From Sphingobacterium sp. (lineage in GTDB: Bacteria; Bacteroidota; Bacteroidia; Sphingobacteriales; Sphingobacteriaceae), in contig JAQZAZ010000006.1 of the NCBI GenBank assembly GCA_029239355.1, positions 62,001 to 126,000 of the forward strand: 64,000 nucleotides of DNA. The letters run 5' to 3'. Shown piece by piece: positions 1 through 10,263 of this stretch. The position numbers and the translations under genes are program-made. The notes under the pieces were generated by a model. That model saw only the letters and a list, made by a program, of their open reading frames with translations. It had not been told where the DNA came from and did no database searches. The first letter of the stretch is position 1; each line of letters starts with the position of its first letter.

Positions 1-1
1 A

Positions 2-220
2 CTGGAATTAATGAAAAAAACAAATCCTAAATTTATATTGCGAAATTATCTGCTTTACGAATGCATCGAAGACATTAGTAATGGGAAAACAGAAATGTTA
101 ATTAAACTAACTCAAGCTTTAGAAAATCCATACCAAGAGCAATTTCCGGAATTTTCTATGAAGCGCCCATCCAACTATGACGATATCGCAGGATGTTCTA
201 CACTTTCATGCAGCTCATAG
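2..220 (+). CDS. selO: C-terminal end of SelO/YdiU (UPF0061) protein adenylyltransferase; 5' part lies outside the window
   Basis: Frame is open from the window edge; NPKFILRNYLLYECIE...NPYQEQFPEFSMKRP...GCSTLSCSS matches the typical SelO C-terminus including the terminal xLSCSS. Confidence 0.82.
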   Translation: MELMKKTNPKFILRNYLLYECIEDISNGKTEMLIKLTQALENPYQEQFPEFSMKRPSNYDDIAGCSTLSCSS

Positions 221-330
221 CAACGCGCGCACCGTATCTTTGCCCCATGGGCAATCACCCTCAGTCCACTGATTTACGGGTCTCAATTTTGTTTGAGGAT
301 TTTTAGCAGTTTATTCCTAATTTTATAGTT

Positions 331-765
331 ATGTCTAAACAGATTAGGCTCGCAACTACCGATGATTATCCGACAATCTTGGAAATCTGGGAATCCGCAG
401 TAAAAGCTACGCACGACTTTCTCAGTGAGGAAGATTTCATTTACTTTAAACAGGTTATCCCGACGGATTATCTGCCAAACCTTGAGGTATTTCTCCTTAC
501 CGAAAAAAAAGTGCCCATCGGATTCTCCGCTGCATCAGAAGGAAATCTGGAAATGCTCTTTATCCATAATGACTATAGGGGAAGAAACAATGGTAAACAA
601 TTATTTCATTATATGAAAGAGATGCATGGCATTACAAAGGTCGATGTCAATGAACAAAATCTTCAGGCCCTTAGCTTTTATGAAAAATTGGGATTTAAGA
701 AAATAGGAAGATCTGACAAGGACGGCTCTGGTAAGAACTATCCGATGATCCATATGATGCTTTAA
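331..765 (+). CDS. GNAT family N-acetyltransferase
   Basis: ORF 144 aa; IRLATTDDYPTILEIWESAVKATHDF, YRGRNNGKQLF and NLQALSFYEKLGFKKIGRS are GNAT motifs. Confidence 0.9.
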   Translation: MSKQIRLATTDDYPTILEIWESAVKATHDFLSEEDFIYFKQVIPTDYLPNLEVFLLTEKKVPIGFSAASEGNLEMLFIHNDYRGRNNGKQLFHYMKEMHGITKVDVNEQNLQALSFYEKLGFKKIGRSDKDGSGKNYPMIHMML

Positions 766-887
766 ATTTAATGTAATTGGTATTCATAATTATGACCTGC
801 CCTTAAACGTAACTTTTTAGTATTCAGAATCACTTTCATCAGAAACAGCTGAAATAATACTAGTTTCGTCCTACTTAATTTATAATG

Positions 888-1421
888 TCAATGTTTACTC
901 CATAGGCTTTTCTTCCTTAAACTATCGACTACGTAAAACTGAGAATTGATCTCAATAAAAAGGCTGTCCGATGTTTCATTAAGTATCTTCACCTGATAGC
1001 CGAGATCTATCCCTGTCTTTGAGTCTGGATCGAAAAAAGCATTTGATTTTTTTGTCGCTATTATCTTTTCGGCAAAATCGTAATACCGGATTATTGAATA
1101 ACCATGTGGTCTGACATTGATGTCGTATTTATGGCCTGCTATAGCTATTCGACTGTCGCCAATCCCCTTTTGTGTAACATGATAAAAGATAAGTGCAAAG
1201 CCGCTTATAATACATATGAGTATCGTGACGAACAGTTGCTTCTGCGAGAAGAAAGTAAATAGATTGGCAATTCCCACAATTGCTAAGGGGATAATAAGTT
1301 CAGCACAATTAAGACTGATATCAAAAAAATATTGTAACAAAATATCACTTAATATTATGAGCAGTATCGCAAGAATCAGGCTGAGCAATATTTTTTGAAA
1401 TAAGGTTAAAGGCTTTCCCAT
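888..1421 (-). CDS. Hypothetical membrane protein
   Basis: ORF 177 aa with several N-terminal hydrophobic segments. Confidence 0.6.
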   Translation of the reverse strand: MGKPLTLFQKILLSLILAILLIILSDILLQYFFDISLNCAELIIPLAIVGIANLFTFFSQKQLFVTILICIISGFALIFYHVTQKGIGDSRIAIAGHKYDINVRPHGYSIIRYYDFAEKIIATKKSNAFFDPDSKTGIDLGYQVKILNETSDSLFIEINSQFYVVDSLRKKSLWSKH

Positions 1422-1675
1422 AGATGCGCATTTTTATTGTAATATGTTAATAGTCCTAGATGGTTAATTCGCCATCTTCCTATTTGTTAGCGTCGTTAGC
1501 ACAGTGCATTGGCACATTGTTCCAGTTATTTTCGATTTGCCCCCAATTCCCCTTTAGTAAATTGTGTTCAAAAGCATCGTAAGCATACGGCTCGAATGTG
1601 AAAACCAATCTTATGAAAACAAATCCCACTTGGAGGTTATCCAAAATGCCACAAAATCCCATGTTCTAAATATCC

Positions 1676-2470
1676 TTAAAATAAGATTTGGTACAAACCC
1701 AAACCTGGAGCAAAAACGTACTGTTTACCTTTTAACATTACGGTTTTTGGCTTTATCATATCATCGCACTTAAAGCGCTGCTTTTTCAGGATGTAGTAAG
1801 CTAAATAATCTGGACTAGGCAGCTTGCCGTTTCGCCATCCGATCAAAACATCATCATCGAATTTAGGAATCTCTTTTGTTGGTATGTCAAGTTCGCTTTT
1901 AAAAAGATCAGTCTGTCTAACGACCAAAGTCTGATTAATCACTCTAAATACATCGCACCTCTCTGTGTTCATAATTGTGTAGGGACAAGGTTTTAGTCCA
2001 TAAGGTTTCAGCAATTCTAGCTCGTATCTAGTTAGGGCTTTCATACGTAAACTATCATTCAAATCGTTCAATTCTTCCGACTTTTTATTTAAGCTATCTG
2101 CGATAACCACTGTTTTAAAATCTTGCTGTTCTTTATAATCTGGGTAGAAAAACTTCTTTCTATCAAGATATAAATTCCCCTGTTTATCGATGTAAAATGG
2201 CAATTTCCAGTCGTAAATCTTTTCAAACATAATACTTTTATCTACATCAATAATCTTTACGGGCGAGTTACTGTTATCAGGTTTTAAAAGTATTCTATCA
2301 CCGTTTAAAAAAACAAGACTACTTAAGCCCATCATATCGGTAACTTTTCTAAACTTGCTTTGGTCTTTTAGCAACTCGATCAGTTGAGGCACATCCGGAT
2401 GTTTATCTTTTTTAGGAATAGGATTGCAGCAAAAAAATAAAAGTAATACAAAGGAAAGAAGGTATCTCAT
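1676..2470 (-). CDS. Hypothetical lipoprotein
   Basis: ORF 264 aa; MRYLLSFVLLLFFCCNPIPKK lipobox-like N-terminus. Confidence 0.65.
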   Translation of the reverse strand: MRYLLSFVLLLFFCCNPIPKKDKHPDVPQLIELLKDQSKFRKVTDMMGLSSLVFLNGDRILLKPDNSNSPVKIIDVDKSIMFEKIYDWKLPFYIDKQGNLYLDRKKFFYPDYKEQQDFKTVVIADSLNKKSEELNDLNDSLRMKALTRYELELLKPYGLKPCPYTIMNTERCDVFRVINQTLVVRQTDLFKSELDIPTKEIPKFDDDVLIGWRNGKLPSPDYLAYYILKKQRFKCDDMIKPKTVMLKGKQYVFAPGLGLYQILF

Positions 2471-2473
2471 AAA

Positions 2474-3133
2474 CTATTCTTTTGTATAATTAGATTTTCC
2501 ATTTATATCAACCGGCTTACCCAGATATATTGGTTTCCTGTTCCTTATAATATCCAAAACGGATTTCGTTACCGATAGTTTTTCTCTAAATGAATAGTAG
2601 TTATAACCTGGATAAATTCCCCTATCTGCACTATAACCGGATGATTCTATACCCAATTGATCGCCAAGGTAAATACATCTGTTTAAGTGGTATTTCTGAG
2701 ATACCAAGATTGCGGTGTCAACCTTAAAGATATGTTTGGCACGGTACATAGTCGAGTAGCTATCAAACCCAGCGTAGTCGATGTAAATTTTTGTAGTATC
2801 GACGCCATTTTTCTGACAATATAACTTCATTACGGTAAGCTCATCGTATTCATTCCTTCCGTTATCACCCGATAACAGTATTTTATCTACTTTGTTGCTT
2901 TTGTATAGCAAAATCCCAGCATCAAGCCGATCTTTTAAATACCGACTTGGCTGATCACCGCTTATACCAGCGCCAAAAATGATGACTACCTTAGTTTTGG
3001 GTACATCTTTAAGTTCGGTAAAAATCTCCTTTTCTGTTTTGGCTGTTACATTGCTATTGGTTACCAAAACGACCGCTAGTCCTATTAGGCATAGGATGAT
3101 AGCTGGTAAAATAAACTTTTTAATCTTTTTCAT
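2474..3133 (-). CDS. YdcF/SanA-like (DUF218) family protein
   Basis: TKVVIIFGAGISGDQPSRYLKDRLDAGILLYKSNKVDKILLSGDNG and later AILVSQKYHLNRCIYLGDQLGI are DUF218 motifs; N-terminal TM helix. Confidence 0.85.
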   Translation of the reverse strand: MKKIKKFILPAIILCLIGLAVVLVTNSNVTAKTEKEIFTELKDVPKTKVVIIFGAGISGDQPSRYLKDRLDAGILLYKSNKVDKILLSGDNGRNEYDELTVMKLYCQKNGVDTTKIYIDYAGFDSYSTMYRAKHIFKVDTAILVSQKYHLNRCIYLGDQLGIESSGYSADRGIYPGYNYYSFREKLSVTKSVLDIIRNRKPIYLGKPVDINGKSNYTKE

Positions 3134-3201
3134 TAGTTTGATCTTACAACGATTTATAAAAATAGGTCTCCCTTACTTCTTTGACAAAACTGCTCAGAAA
3201 G

Positions 3202-4341
3202 CTATTTGATAAACATTCCGGAAAGCAACATGTTGTCGTTAAAATTCAAGGTCACTTTATAAGGTGAAGTTTTAATTTCTATAAAATTCGCAAAATCCAC
3301 CGGGTGATAGGCTATTTTCAGCTTTTCTAACAACTTGAGCACTTCTTCAAATTTTAGTCCTGGTTTTAAGCCATTTTCAAATGAAATATCTACCTTCCTA
3401 AAGTCGTTGATGGCGTAGCCATTGATAAAGTTCTCTTTTTGGCTATCCGGATTGTTTTTGCTGACAGCAAAGTAAAAGTAGAAATCATGATAGTTATTCT
3501 GATAATAGATTTCGTTAATTTTCCCGGTAGCACCATCAAACTCTGTCATCCGTTCAAAACGTTTGTTTGTGGCTGATTTCACAAACTCTTCTTCAGTCGT
3601 TTTGCCAACAATCAAACCATTGATATTCCAATCTTTATCAATTTTTACCGTAGGCTTCTCTTTAACATCTTCTGGCTTGGTCGCATTTTTCATCAAATCG
3701 GCCATGTATTTTTCATTATTGCATCCGCCAAAGTCAATTAATCCATTCATGATATCCCAATAGCAAGTTTTAGACAGATCGGTATTGTTCAGAATGATTA
3801 ACCTGCGGTAATCTGGAGCGTAAAAGATAAATTTGTTTTGCGCCTTGATATTCCAGTACAAGCCGTTCTCGGTATTTGGGTTTTCAGTTCCGTTACCGTA
3901 TTTAGCCTCTAGCTTCTTTAAAATATTGGACTGTAGTTCTGCCGTTTTCATCTCAATTCTTACACCGTAGATTTTACTTTCTGCATCGTAATTTTTTAAA
4001 GCTTCATCTAATTCATTGGTATTTTTAGCCTCCTTGAGATCAATATGTCCGCCACCAAAGCGTGTAATGCTATCTGTTTTCAGCTTTTCCGCGTCGATTA
4101 GAAAAATAATCCGCTGTCCTTCTAAATCAATTCCGTCGAAACTATATTTCTTCGATTTCTCGACCTCCAACAACAAACTAAAAGGATATTCAACAGTTTC
4201 TACACCAATCAATAATCGATCATCAAAACTGCTGATTTTTTCAATCGGCTCGTTTAAGTTTAAGGCCGCTAAATTTATCTTTTCTTGACTTTTGCAAGAA
4301 ATAATTATGGACAAAATGGCTAGTAATAATAATTTATGCAT
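3202..4341 (-). CDS. Hypothetical lipoprotein (start reassigned to internal ATG)
   Basis: ORF 3202..4434; internal MHKLLLLAILSIIISCKSQ is a lipoprotein signal, so start at 4341 is more plausible. Confidence 0.6.
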   Translation of the reverse strand: MHKLLLLAILSIIISCKSQEKINLAALNLNEPIEKISSFDDRLLIGVETVEYPFSLLLEVEKSKKYSFDGIDLEGQRIIFLIDAEKLKTDSITRFGGGHIDLKEAKNTNELDEALKNYDAESKIYGVRIEMKTAELQSNILKKLEAKYGNGTENPNTENGLYWNIKAQNKFIFYAPDYRRLIILNNTDLSKTCYWDIMNGLIDFGGCNNEKYMADLMKNATKPEDVKEKPTVKIDKDWNINGLIVGKTTEEEFVKSATNKRFERMTEFDGATGKINEIYYQNNYHDFYFYFAVSKNNPDSQKENFINGYAINDFRKVDISFENGLKPGLKFEEVLKLLEKLKIAYHPVDFANFIEIKTSPYKVTLNFNDNMLLSGMFIK

Positions 4342-4436
4342 GATTCTTAAATTTCTTTCAATAACTGGTGGGCCCTTCATTTCTGTAGGCTTTAAATACC
4401 TTTCGGTTAAACTATCTAAGTTAATTACTTTCATAT

Positions 4437-4838
4437 CTATATTTCACTTGGCAAAGTATGTTGTCTTAAATCATCAATCGATTTTATTTTACCATTATCA
4501 AAAAAAATTCGTCTACGAATAGTACCATCCTCGTTATAATAAAGCCATTCCTTTTGCTTAAGATTATTTTGATAAAGGCCTTTTTCTGCCAATTTTTTGT
4601 TTCTATAAACCTTGGCTTCGCCATTTTTTAGGCCGTCCATAAACGGTTCGTAATTGGTTTGGTAACGATTAAATTTTATTGCATAATTTCCATTTAATGG
4701 CTTGCCAGTTTTCTTTGAACAAGTCTTACCAGTAGCATAAACATATTCGGTTTGTTCAAGGTCAATATTAATCCACGTCTGTGCGAAACAACTCCCCACC
4801 GGAGCTAAAAATAAAAATAAAATGATGATCCTACTCAT
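4437..4838 (-). CDS. Secreted MORN/YwqK-like repeat protein
   Basis: Signal peptide MSRIIILFLFLAPVGSCFAQ; DGLKNGEAKVYRNKKLAEKGLYQNNLKQKEWLYYNEDGTI repeat pattern. Confidence 0.65.
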   Translation of the reverse strand: MSRIIILFLFLAPVGSCFAQTWINIDLEQTEYVYATGKTCSKKTGKPLNGNYAIKFNRYQTNYEPFMDGLKNGEAKVYRNKKLAEKGLYQNNLKQKEWLYYNEDGTIRRRIFFDNGKIKSIDDLRQHTLPSEI

Positions 4839-5470
4839 GATTTTAATGTTTGATCCTTCTTGCTATTCCTAAAATTTCATACTTTATACCAAAGGGCTAA
4901 ATTTACCTGATACCATATACTATTGTGCTTCATCAAAATCTTCTAAATAGATTTTCTTGATTTACATTTTCGCTTTGGGATTTTAACCAGTTATCCTTTT
5001 TTGCTATTGGCCACAAATTTAGCTTTAAAACCTGTAGGAAGGTCAACGAATTATTATTCGCTGGAGATAAATTATCATTCGTATGCATTTACATTTTTTT
5101 CATCGTTGTAAGTTGGGTTACATCCTACTATTCTGGGATTTCAGTTATCGACAGATTCAGCATAGATGATATCGTTTCCTTAATTAAAATTGATTTTCCA
5201 TATTCTCTTAGTTTTATATGTATAGCAAAAGTACTGACTGTTCTAGCCGCTATTTAATAAAAAAATAGAATGTGTAAGCGTATGTGAGAGCTACTAAAAA
5301 GTCGGTAATTACTCTACAAAAATATCAGGGATATGATATATTCTTTTTAAATTGTAGGAATTGGTCGTTAATGCGCATAATTCAGTGTCCGCTTTGTGAT
5401 GAGAGAGAATCAGCCTGTCAATACCATTTTTTATTCCTTTATAAAAATGAAGATTAATAAAGCACATAAC

Positions 5471-6334
5471 ATGAAAAAAAAAGCAGGTGTTAAAAAACTA
5501 TCTTCCGGAAGTATATATCTTTTCATTGCTTTCGCTCTGCTACCCTATTTCAGTAATGCACAAAACAAAACATCCTTATCAACGGAGGACTGGAAGAATT
5601 TGTTATCCGACCAACTATTCCCCGGCAAAAAGGTTGATAATATAATTTTCCACTTCGACATCCCTTTTGAAGAGAAGTTTATCAAAGTGGATGATAGTAC
5701 CCTTTTGCATGGTCTTCTATTTAAGGCAAAGAAGCCCAAAGGTATCATATTCTATTTACATGGAAGTAACAATGCATTAGATACCTGGGGTAATATTGCT
5801 CCAATATACACAGCCAAAAAATACGATGTATTTATGCTCGATTATCGTGGTTATGGTAAGAGCCAAGGAAAGGTAACTGACGAAGATACACTCTATCGGG
5901 ACATTCAAATTGTTTATGATAAATTACTGGAAACTTATTCGGAAAATCAGATCGTAGTTTTGGGCCAATCCATGGGCACAGCACTCGCATCATACATAGC
6001 TGCAAACAACCATCCGAATCTTCTGATTCTGCAAGCGCCATATTATAGTCTAAAAGACTGGACAAATGATGTCGCTCCTGAATTGGACACCTCCAACATT
6101 CCGTATCGTTTTGATAATTCCTCTTTCCTAATGACGATACAATGTCCTGTAGTTATTTTTCATGGCAACAAGGATACAGCTGTATATTACGGTTCTTCTG
6201 TCAAGCTCTCAAAACTATTTAAAGCTACTGATCAATTTATCACATTGCAAGATGAAAGTCACAATGATTTCTCGAAAAACAAGGCATACCTAAATTCAAT
6301 AGGGTTGATTTTGGAAAAGAATAAACTGGAGTAA
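5471..6334 (+). CDS. Secreted alpha/beta hydrolase
   Basis: GIIFYLHGSNNALDTWG, DYRGYGKSQG, VLGQSMGTALASY (GxSxG) and HNDF; signal peptide suggests start at MKKKAG (5471). Confidence 0.85.
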   Translation: MKKKAGVKKLSSGSIYLFIAFALLPYFSNAQNKTSLSTEDWKNLLSDQLFPGKKVDNIIFHFDIPFEEKFIKVDDSTLLHGLLFKAKKPKGIIFYLHGSNNALDTWGNIAPIYTAKKYDVFMLDYRGYGKSQGKVTDEDTLYRDIQIVYDKLLETYSENQIVVLGQSMGTALASYIAANNHPNLLILQAPYYSLKDWTNDVAPELDTSNIPYRFDNSSFLMTIQCPVVIFHGNKDTAVYYGSSVKLSKLFKATDQFITLQDESHNDFSKNKAYLNSIGLILEKNKLE

Positions 6335-6457
6335 ATCGTAATTAGTGAGCCTAATATTTTTTGCTAGTGTAGTAATGCAATCGGAAGGTTATCTACAGAA
6401 ATTAAACAGAAGATTTGCTGAATTTTCTATAAGTTTGTTGAATATGTCAGCTATATG

Positions 6458-7273
6458 TCACAGTCGTTCCCGATACTCTCTAGGCGTTACACCAAGCAGT
6501 TTTTTCACGTAACGGGTAAAGAACGAACGGCTCGAGAAATTCATTTCATCGGCAATTTCGGAAATATTGAGATTCTTATTTTGCAGGTAAAGGAGTATGT
6601 GTTCTTTTGTGTAACGTTGTATCCATTCCGAAGCGGTGATCCGGGTGTTTAGTTTACAAATGGAGTTGAGATATTTCGGCGTGATGTTTAGCCGATCGCT
6701 GTAAAACTGTACTTCACGTTTATTCATACAATGCTCTTGCACCAACTGTATAAACCTTTCATACAGGCTGCCGCTCTGCAGACTCCGCTTTCTTCGATCT
6801 AGTTCATCTTCAAAAATATGCCACATTTCGAGCAAAAACAATTGCATTTGGAGTTTGAGCATTTCCTTATAAAACCGGTGATTTATTTCTAGTGATTTAT
6901 CAAACAGCAATTCAAAATTTCGGAGGATTTTCTCCCGGTCTTTTTTATCTGGGTGTAAGATTGGATTTTCCCGTGCGTGAATATAGCTATCGATACTCAC
7001 TGTCGCACTTGGTAAACTGGTGGTCAGTAAATCCTTATCAACAAATAATATTGTTGCTTTAAAATTTGCCGAAACAGATAACTCTGAAATAGGAAGGCCT
7101 GCCAGCCAGAAGATAAATTCGCCTTTTTTACAATAGAATTTACGTCCATCGAACACGAATTTTATCCAACCATTATGGCAATAAATATGGGTGTGAAACT
7201 GATTTTGAAAATCTTCAGGAAACTGAGCCTTTAATGGTGGTTTATAAAGGATGACTTTTTGATTTACTGGCAT
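6458..7273 (-). CDS. AraC family transcriptional regulator
   Basis: C-terminal double HTH: NISEIADEMNFSSRSFFTRYVKKLLGVTPREYRE. Confidence 0.92.
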   Translation of the reverse strand: MPVNQKVILYKPPLKAQFPEDFQNQFHTHIYCHNGWIKFVFDGRKFYCKKGEFIFWLAGLPISELSVSANFKATILFVDKDLLTTSLPSATVSIDSYIHARENPILHPDKKDREKILRNFELLFDKSLEINHRFYKEMLKLQMQLFLLEMWHIFEDELDRRKRSLQSGSLYERFIQLVQEHCMNKREVQFYSDRLNITPKYLNSICKLNTRITASEWIQRYTKEHILLYLQNKNLNISEIADEMNFSSRSFFTRYVKKLLGVTPREYRERL

Positions 7274-7391
7274 ATTTATTAGAAACTAAAAAAATATCAA
7301 TAATAAGTGATATGTGATATTATCTGCGACATAAATGTAACAAAATACCTTTTAATTTGAGTTAATTTTGTACAAAATAAGCGATAAGACA

Positions 7392-7958
7392 ATGACTACT
7401 AAGGATATTTTCGAACGATTAAAGAATGGCGAGACCATTTTGGCTAGCGACCCTGAAGCCTATAAAATGCGTGAAGCATCTTACCATACCCAAAAATTGC
7501 TTGTACAAATGAACAACTCCACCGAACCTAAGGAAGTGAGGAATTTGCTAAGCCAGATAACTGGTTTGGAGATTGATGAAAGTGTCGTGGTATTTACACC
7601 GCTGTACATCAATTACGGAAAGCATACCAAAATCGGTAAAAACGTTTTCATCAATTTCGATTGCACATTTTTGGATTTAGGTGGAATTACTATTGAGGAT
7701 AATGTATTGATTGCGCCCAAGGTAAGCTTACTATCTGAAGGTCATCCTATTGAACCCGAAAATAGACACGCGCTTATACCTGCCCCAATTCACATCAAAA
7801 AAAACGCCTGGATCGGCGCAGGGGCAACCATTTTACAAGGTGTAACAATCGGTGAAAATGCCATCGTGGCTGCCGGTTCGGTAGTTTCAAAAGATGTGCC
7901 TAACAACACGATCGTAGGTGGCATTCCTGCAAAGGTCATCAAAGATATCAACTCCTAA
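7392..7958 (+). CDS. Maltose/galactoside O-acetyltransferase-like, left-handed beta-helix
   Basis: Hexapeptide repeats IGKNVFINFDCTFLD..., NAWIGAGATILQGVTIGENAIVAAGSVVSKDVP; start chosen at ATG 7392 rather than TTG 7368. Confidence 0.9.
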   Translation: MTTKDIFERLKNGETILASDPEAYKMREASYHTQKLLVQMNNSTEPKEVRNLLSQITGLEIDESVVVFTPLYINYGKHTKIGKNVFINFDCTFLDLGGITIEDNVLIAPKVSLLSEGHPIEPENRHALIPAPIHIKKNAWIGAGATILQGVTIGENAIVAAGSVVSKDVPNNTIVGGIPAKVIKDINS

Positions 7959-7970
7959 ATTACAATTATC

Positions 7971-9146
7971 ATGTCAAATAATAACAACAATTCACGAAGA
8001 AAATTTATTCAACAAACAGTCATGGCCGGTACAGGCTTAGTACTTACCAGGCCGTTAGAATTATTTGCACAGACAAACAACAATACATTTGTGAATATAA
8101 AATCAAGAGGATATGCCGGGAAAGATGTTGCAGGAATAATGGTTCCATGGAACTTTGAGAGAAGACCTGTTGGCGACAATGACGTGTTGATCGAAATTAA
8201 ATACTCGGGTATTTGTCATTCGGATATTCATACGATAAAAGGTCATTGGGGGGAGCAACAATATCCGCAGGTTCCGGGGCACGAAATCGCAGGGATAGTA
8301 ACTGCAGTGGGTAAAAACGTGACTAAATTTAAAGTGGGTGACCAAGCCGGTGTAGGCTGCATGGTGAACAGTTGTATGCAATGTGAAAGCTGTAAAAGCG
8401 GCGAAGAACATCACTGCGAAATTACCGGAATGGTCGGAACTTATGGCGCGCCCGAACAATCCTCGCCAACTGGTATATCGCAAGGTGGCTACGCCAACAA
8501 TATTGTGATAACAGAACATTTTGCCATAAAAATTCCGAAAACTATTGAGTTAAAATATGCAGCACCATTGCTTTGTGCGGGAATTACCACGTATTCACCA
8601 ATGATGAAAATTAAATTTAAGAAAGGCGATAAAATTGGTGTGATTGGCATTGGTGGTTTGGGACATATGGCTGTAAAATTAGCCGTGTCAAAGGGTGCAG
8701 AAGTTTATGCTTTTACCACTTCTCCTTCTAAAACAGATGACATCAAAAGTTTTGGGGCAAAAGAAGTAATCGTCGTGAAATCAGCTGCAGACTTAAAACC
8801 TTACAAAGGCAAACTCGATTTTATGATTTCTACCGTCCCATATGCATATGAGATGTCGCCTTACATCGATTGTGTAAAAAAATACGGTTGCTTTACTCAA
8901 GTCGGACAACCAATAAATGGAGAACTGACCATCAATAACTTTAATATGATTTTTAACAGGGTGAATTTTAACGGCTCGCTGATTGGTGGAATTCCCGAAA
9001 CCCAGGAAGTAGTAGATTACTGTGCAGACAATAAAATCTATCCTCAAATAGAGGTGATCAAAGCTTCAGAAATCAATGTCGCCTGGGACAAAGTGGTGAA
9101 TAAAGAAGCAAGATACCGCTATGTAATTGATGCTTCTACATTTTAA
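7971..9146 (+). CDS. Zinc-dependent alcohol dehydrogenase with N-terminal twin-arginine signal
   Basis: SRRKFIQQTVMAGTGLVLTRPLELFAQ Tat-like signal; GICHSDIHTIKGHWG, PGHEIAGIV, CxxCxxCxxxxxxxC zinc motif, GIGGLGHMAVKLA Rossmann motif. Confidence 0.92.
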   Translation: MSNNNNNSRRKFIQQTVMAGTGLVLTRPLELFAQTNNNTFVNIKSRGYAGKDVAGIMVPWNFERRPVGDNDVLIEIKYSGICHSDIHTIKGHWGEQQYPQVPGHEIAGIVTAVGKNVTKFKVGDQAGVGCMVNSCMQCESCKSGEEHHCEITGMVGTYGAPEQSSPTGISQGGYANNIVITEHFAIKIPKTIELKYAAPLLCAGITTYSPMMKIKFKKGDKIGVIGIGGLGHMAVKLAVSKGAEVYAFTTSPSKTDDIKSFGAKEVIVVKSAADLKPYKGKLDFMISTVPYAYEMSPYIDCVKKYGCFTQVGQPINGELTINNFNMIFNRVNFNGSLIGGIPETQEVVDYCADNKIYPQIEVIKASEINVAWDKVVNKEARYRYVIDASTF

Positions 9147-9152
9147 TAAAAA

Positions 9153-9635
9153 ATGAATGTTATGAGATATTTTGTAACTGTTATCACTCTGCTTTTTACG
9201 TTTTCTTGTTGCACTGCAAGTTGCAGCAAAGACAATAAAACAACAACGCCTTTAACTAATGGTAATGAAAATAATAACCCTTCAACAATCAAAATGAAAA
9301 TTACTATCGGCACTGCTGTTTTTGCGGCAACATTGAACGACAGTCCAAGTGCATATGCATTCAAAGTTATGTTACCACTTACTATTAATATGATCGAACT
9401 AAATAATAACGAAAAATACTACAATCTGCCAATCAATTTAACGGCAAATTCTTCGATCGGTGGTGATATCAAAACTGGTGATTTAACACTTTACGGAAGC
9501 AGTACGCTGGTTCTCTTTTATAAAAACATCAATACATCATACAGTTATACGAAACTCGGCTACATTGACAATCCTTCAGGACTGGCTACAGCGTTGGGCA
9601 AAGGAAATGTGGTAGTCAAATTTGAAAATAATTAA
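9153..9635 (+). CDS. Cyclophilin-like fold lipoprotein
   Basis: Lipobox-like CCTASCSKDN; MKITIGTAVFAATLNDSPSAYAFKVMLPLTINM...YYNLP...GDLTLYGSSTLVLFYKNINTSYSYTKLGYIDNPSGL resembles Cyclophil_like2. Confidence 0.85.
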   Translation: MNVMRYFVTVITLLFTFSCCTASCSKDNKTTTPLTNGNENNNPSTIKMKITIGTAVFAATLNDSPSAYAFKVMLPLTINMIELNNNEKYYNLPINLTANSSIGGDIKTGDLTLYGSSTLVLFYKNINTSYSYTKLGYIDNPSGLATALGKGNVVVKFENN

Positions 9636-9646
9636 AATAAAATGGG

Positions 9647-10263
9647 ATGAAAAACAATCTTAAGATAATCCCGGTATTGATAGTCACGATAATGAGAACG
9701 GCTTGCAATAATTCTAAAAATGAGCAAGAAATGAATTCAGATAAGACGAAACTGTACGAAATTTTCCCAAAAGGATCAAAAGGACCAAGCGAAAATTTTA
9801 CTGGGAATGCTTACAATATTGGTTTGGTTGATCCTGGCAGCGTATTGACGACAGTCGTTGGAAATGTCTATTTTGAACCAGGTGCAAGAAGTAACTGGCA
9901 CAGTCATCCCGCCGGTCAGATTTTAATCATTACTGACGGAGTGGGATACCATCAGATAGAAGGACAGCCTATCGAAATCATCAAAAAGGTAGCGTAGTAA
10001 AATGTCCATCCAATGTACGCCATTGGCACGGGGCAAGTGAAGATGTGGGTTTACAGCAATTGTATATTATTCCAAACGTTGAAAAAGGAATCGTAAAATG
10101 GGAAGAAGCTGTGACGGATGAGGTATATAAAAGAAATAGGGTTATAAATAGAAATATTGTTCAAAATATCGGTTTTATAGAGTGCAAGCATTTAGGATAC
10201 AAGGCTGTATATAAAAGATTACCGAGGACGCTATGGTTTCGCCTGTTTAAGCGTAACATTTAA
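9647..10263 (+). pseudogene. Cupin-domain lipoprotein gene with a 1-nt frameshift near 9989
   Basis: First ORF ends ...GQPIEIIKK then frame is lost; restoring one base gives ...IIKKGSVVKCPSNVRHWHGASEDVGLQQLYIIPNVEKGIVKWEEAVTDEVY across 9989..10129. Confidence 0.85.

Noticed and set aside
1480-1662. 60-aa minus-strand ORF
   Set aside because: No recognisable family and no clear start context; may be a gene remnant but cannot be supported.
4437-4838. YwqK-family 'antitoxin' as part of a toxin-antitoxin system
   Set aside because: The protein has a signal peptide and MORN-like repeats; no toxin gene is adjacent. The database-style name would be misleading.
8103-8519. 138-aa minus-strand ORF within the zinc-ADH gene
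   Set aside because: Shadow ORF; no protein features.
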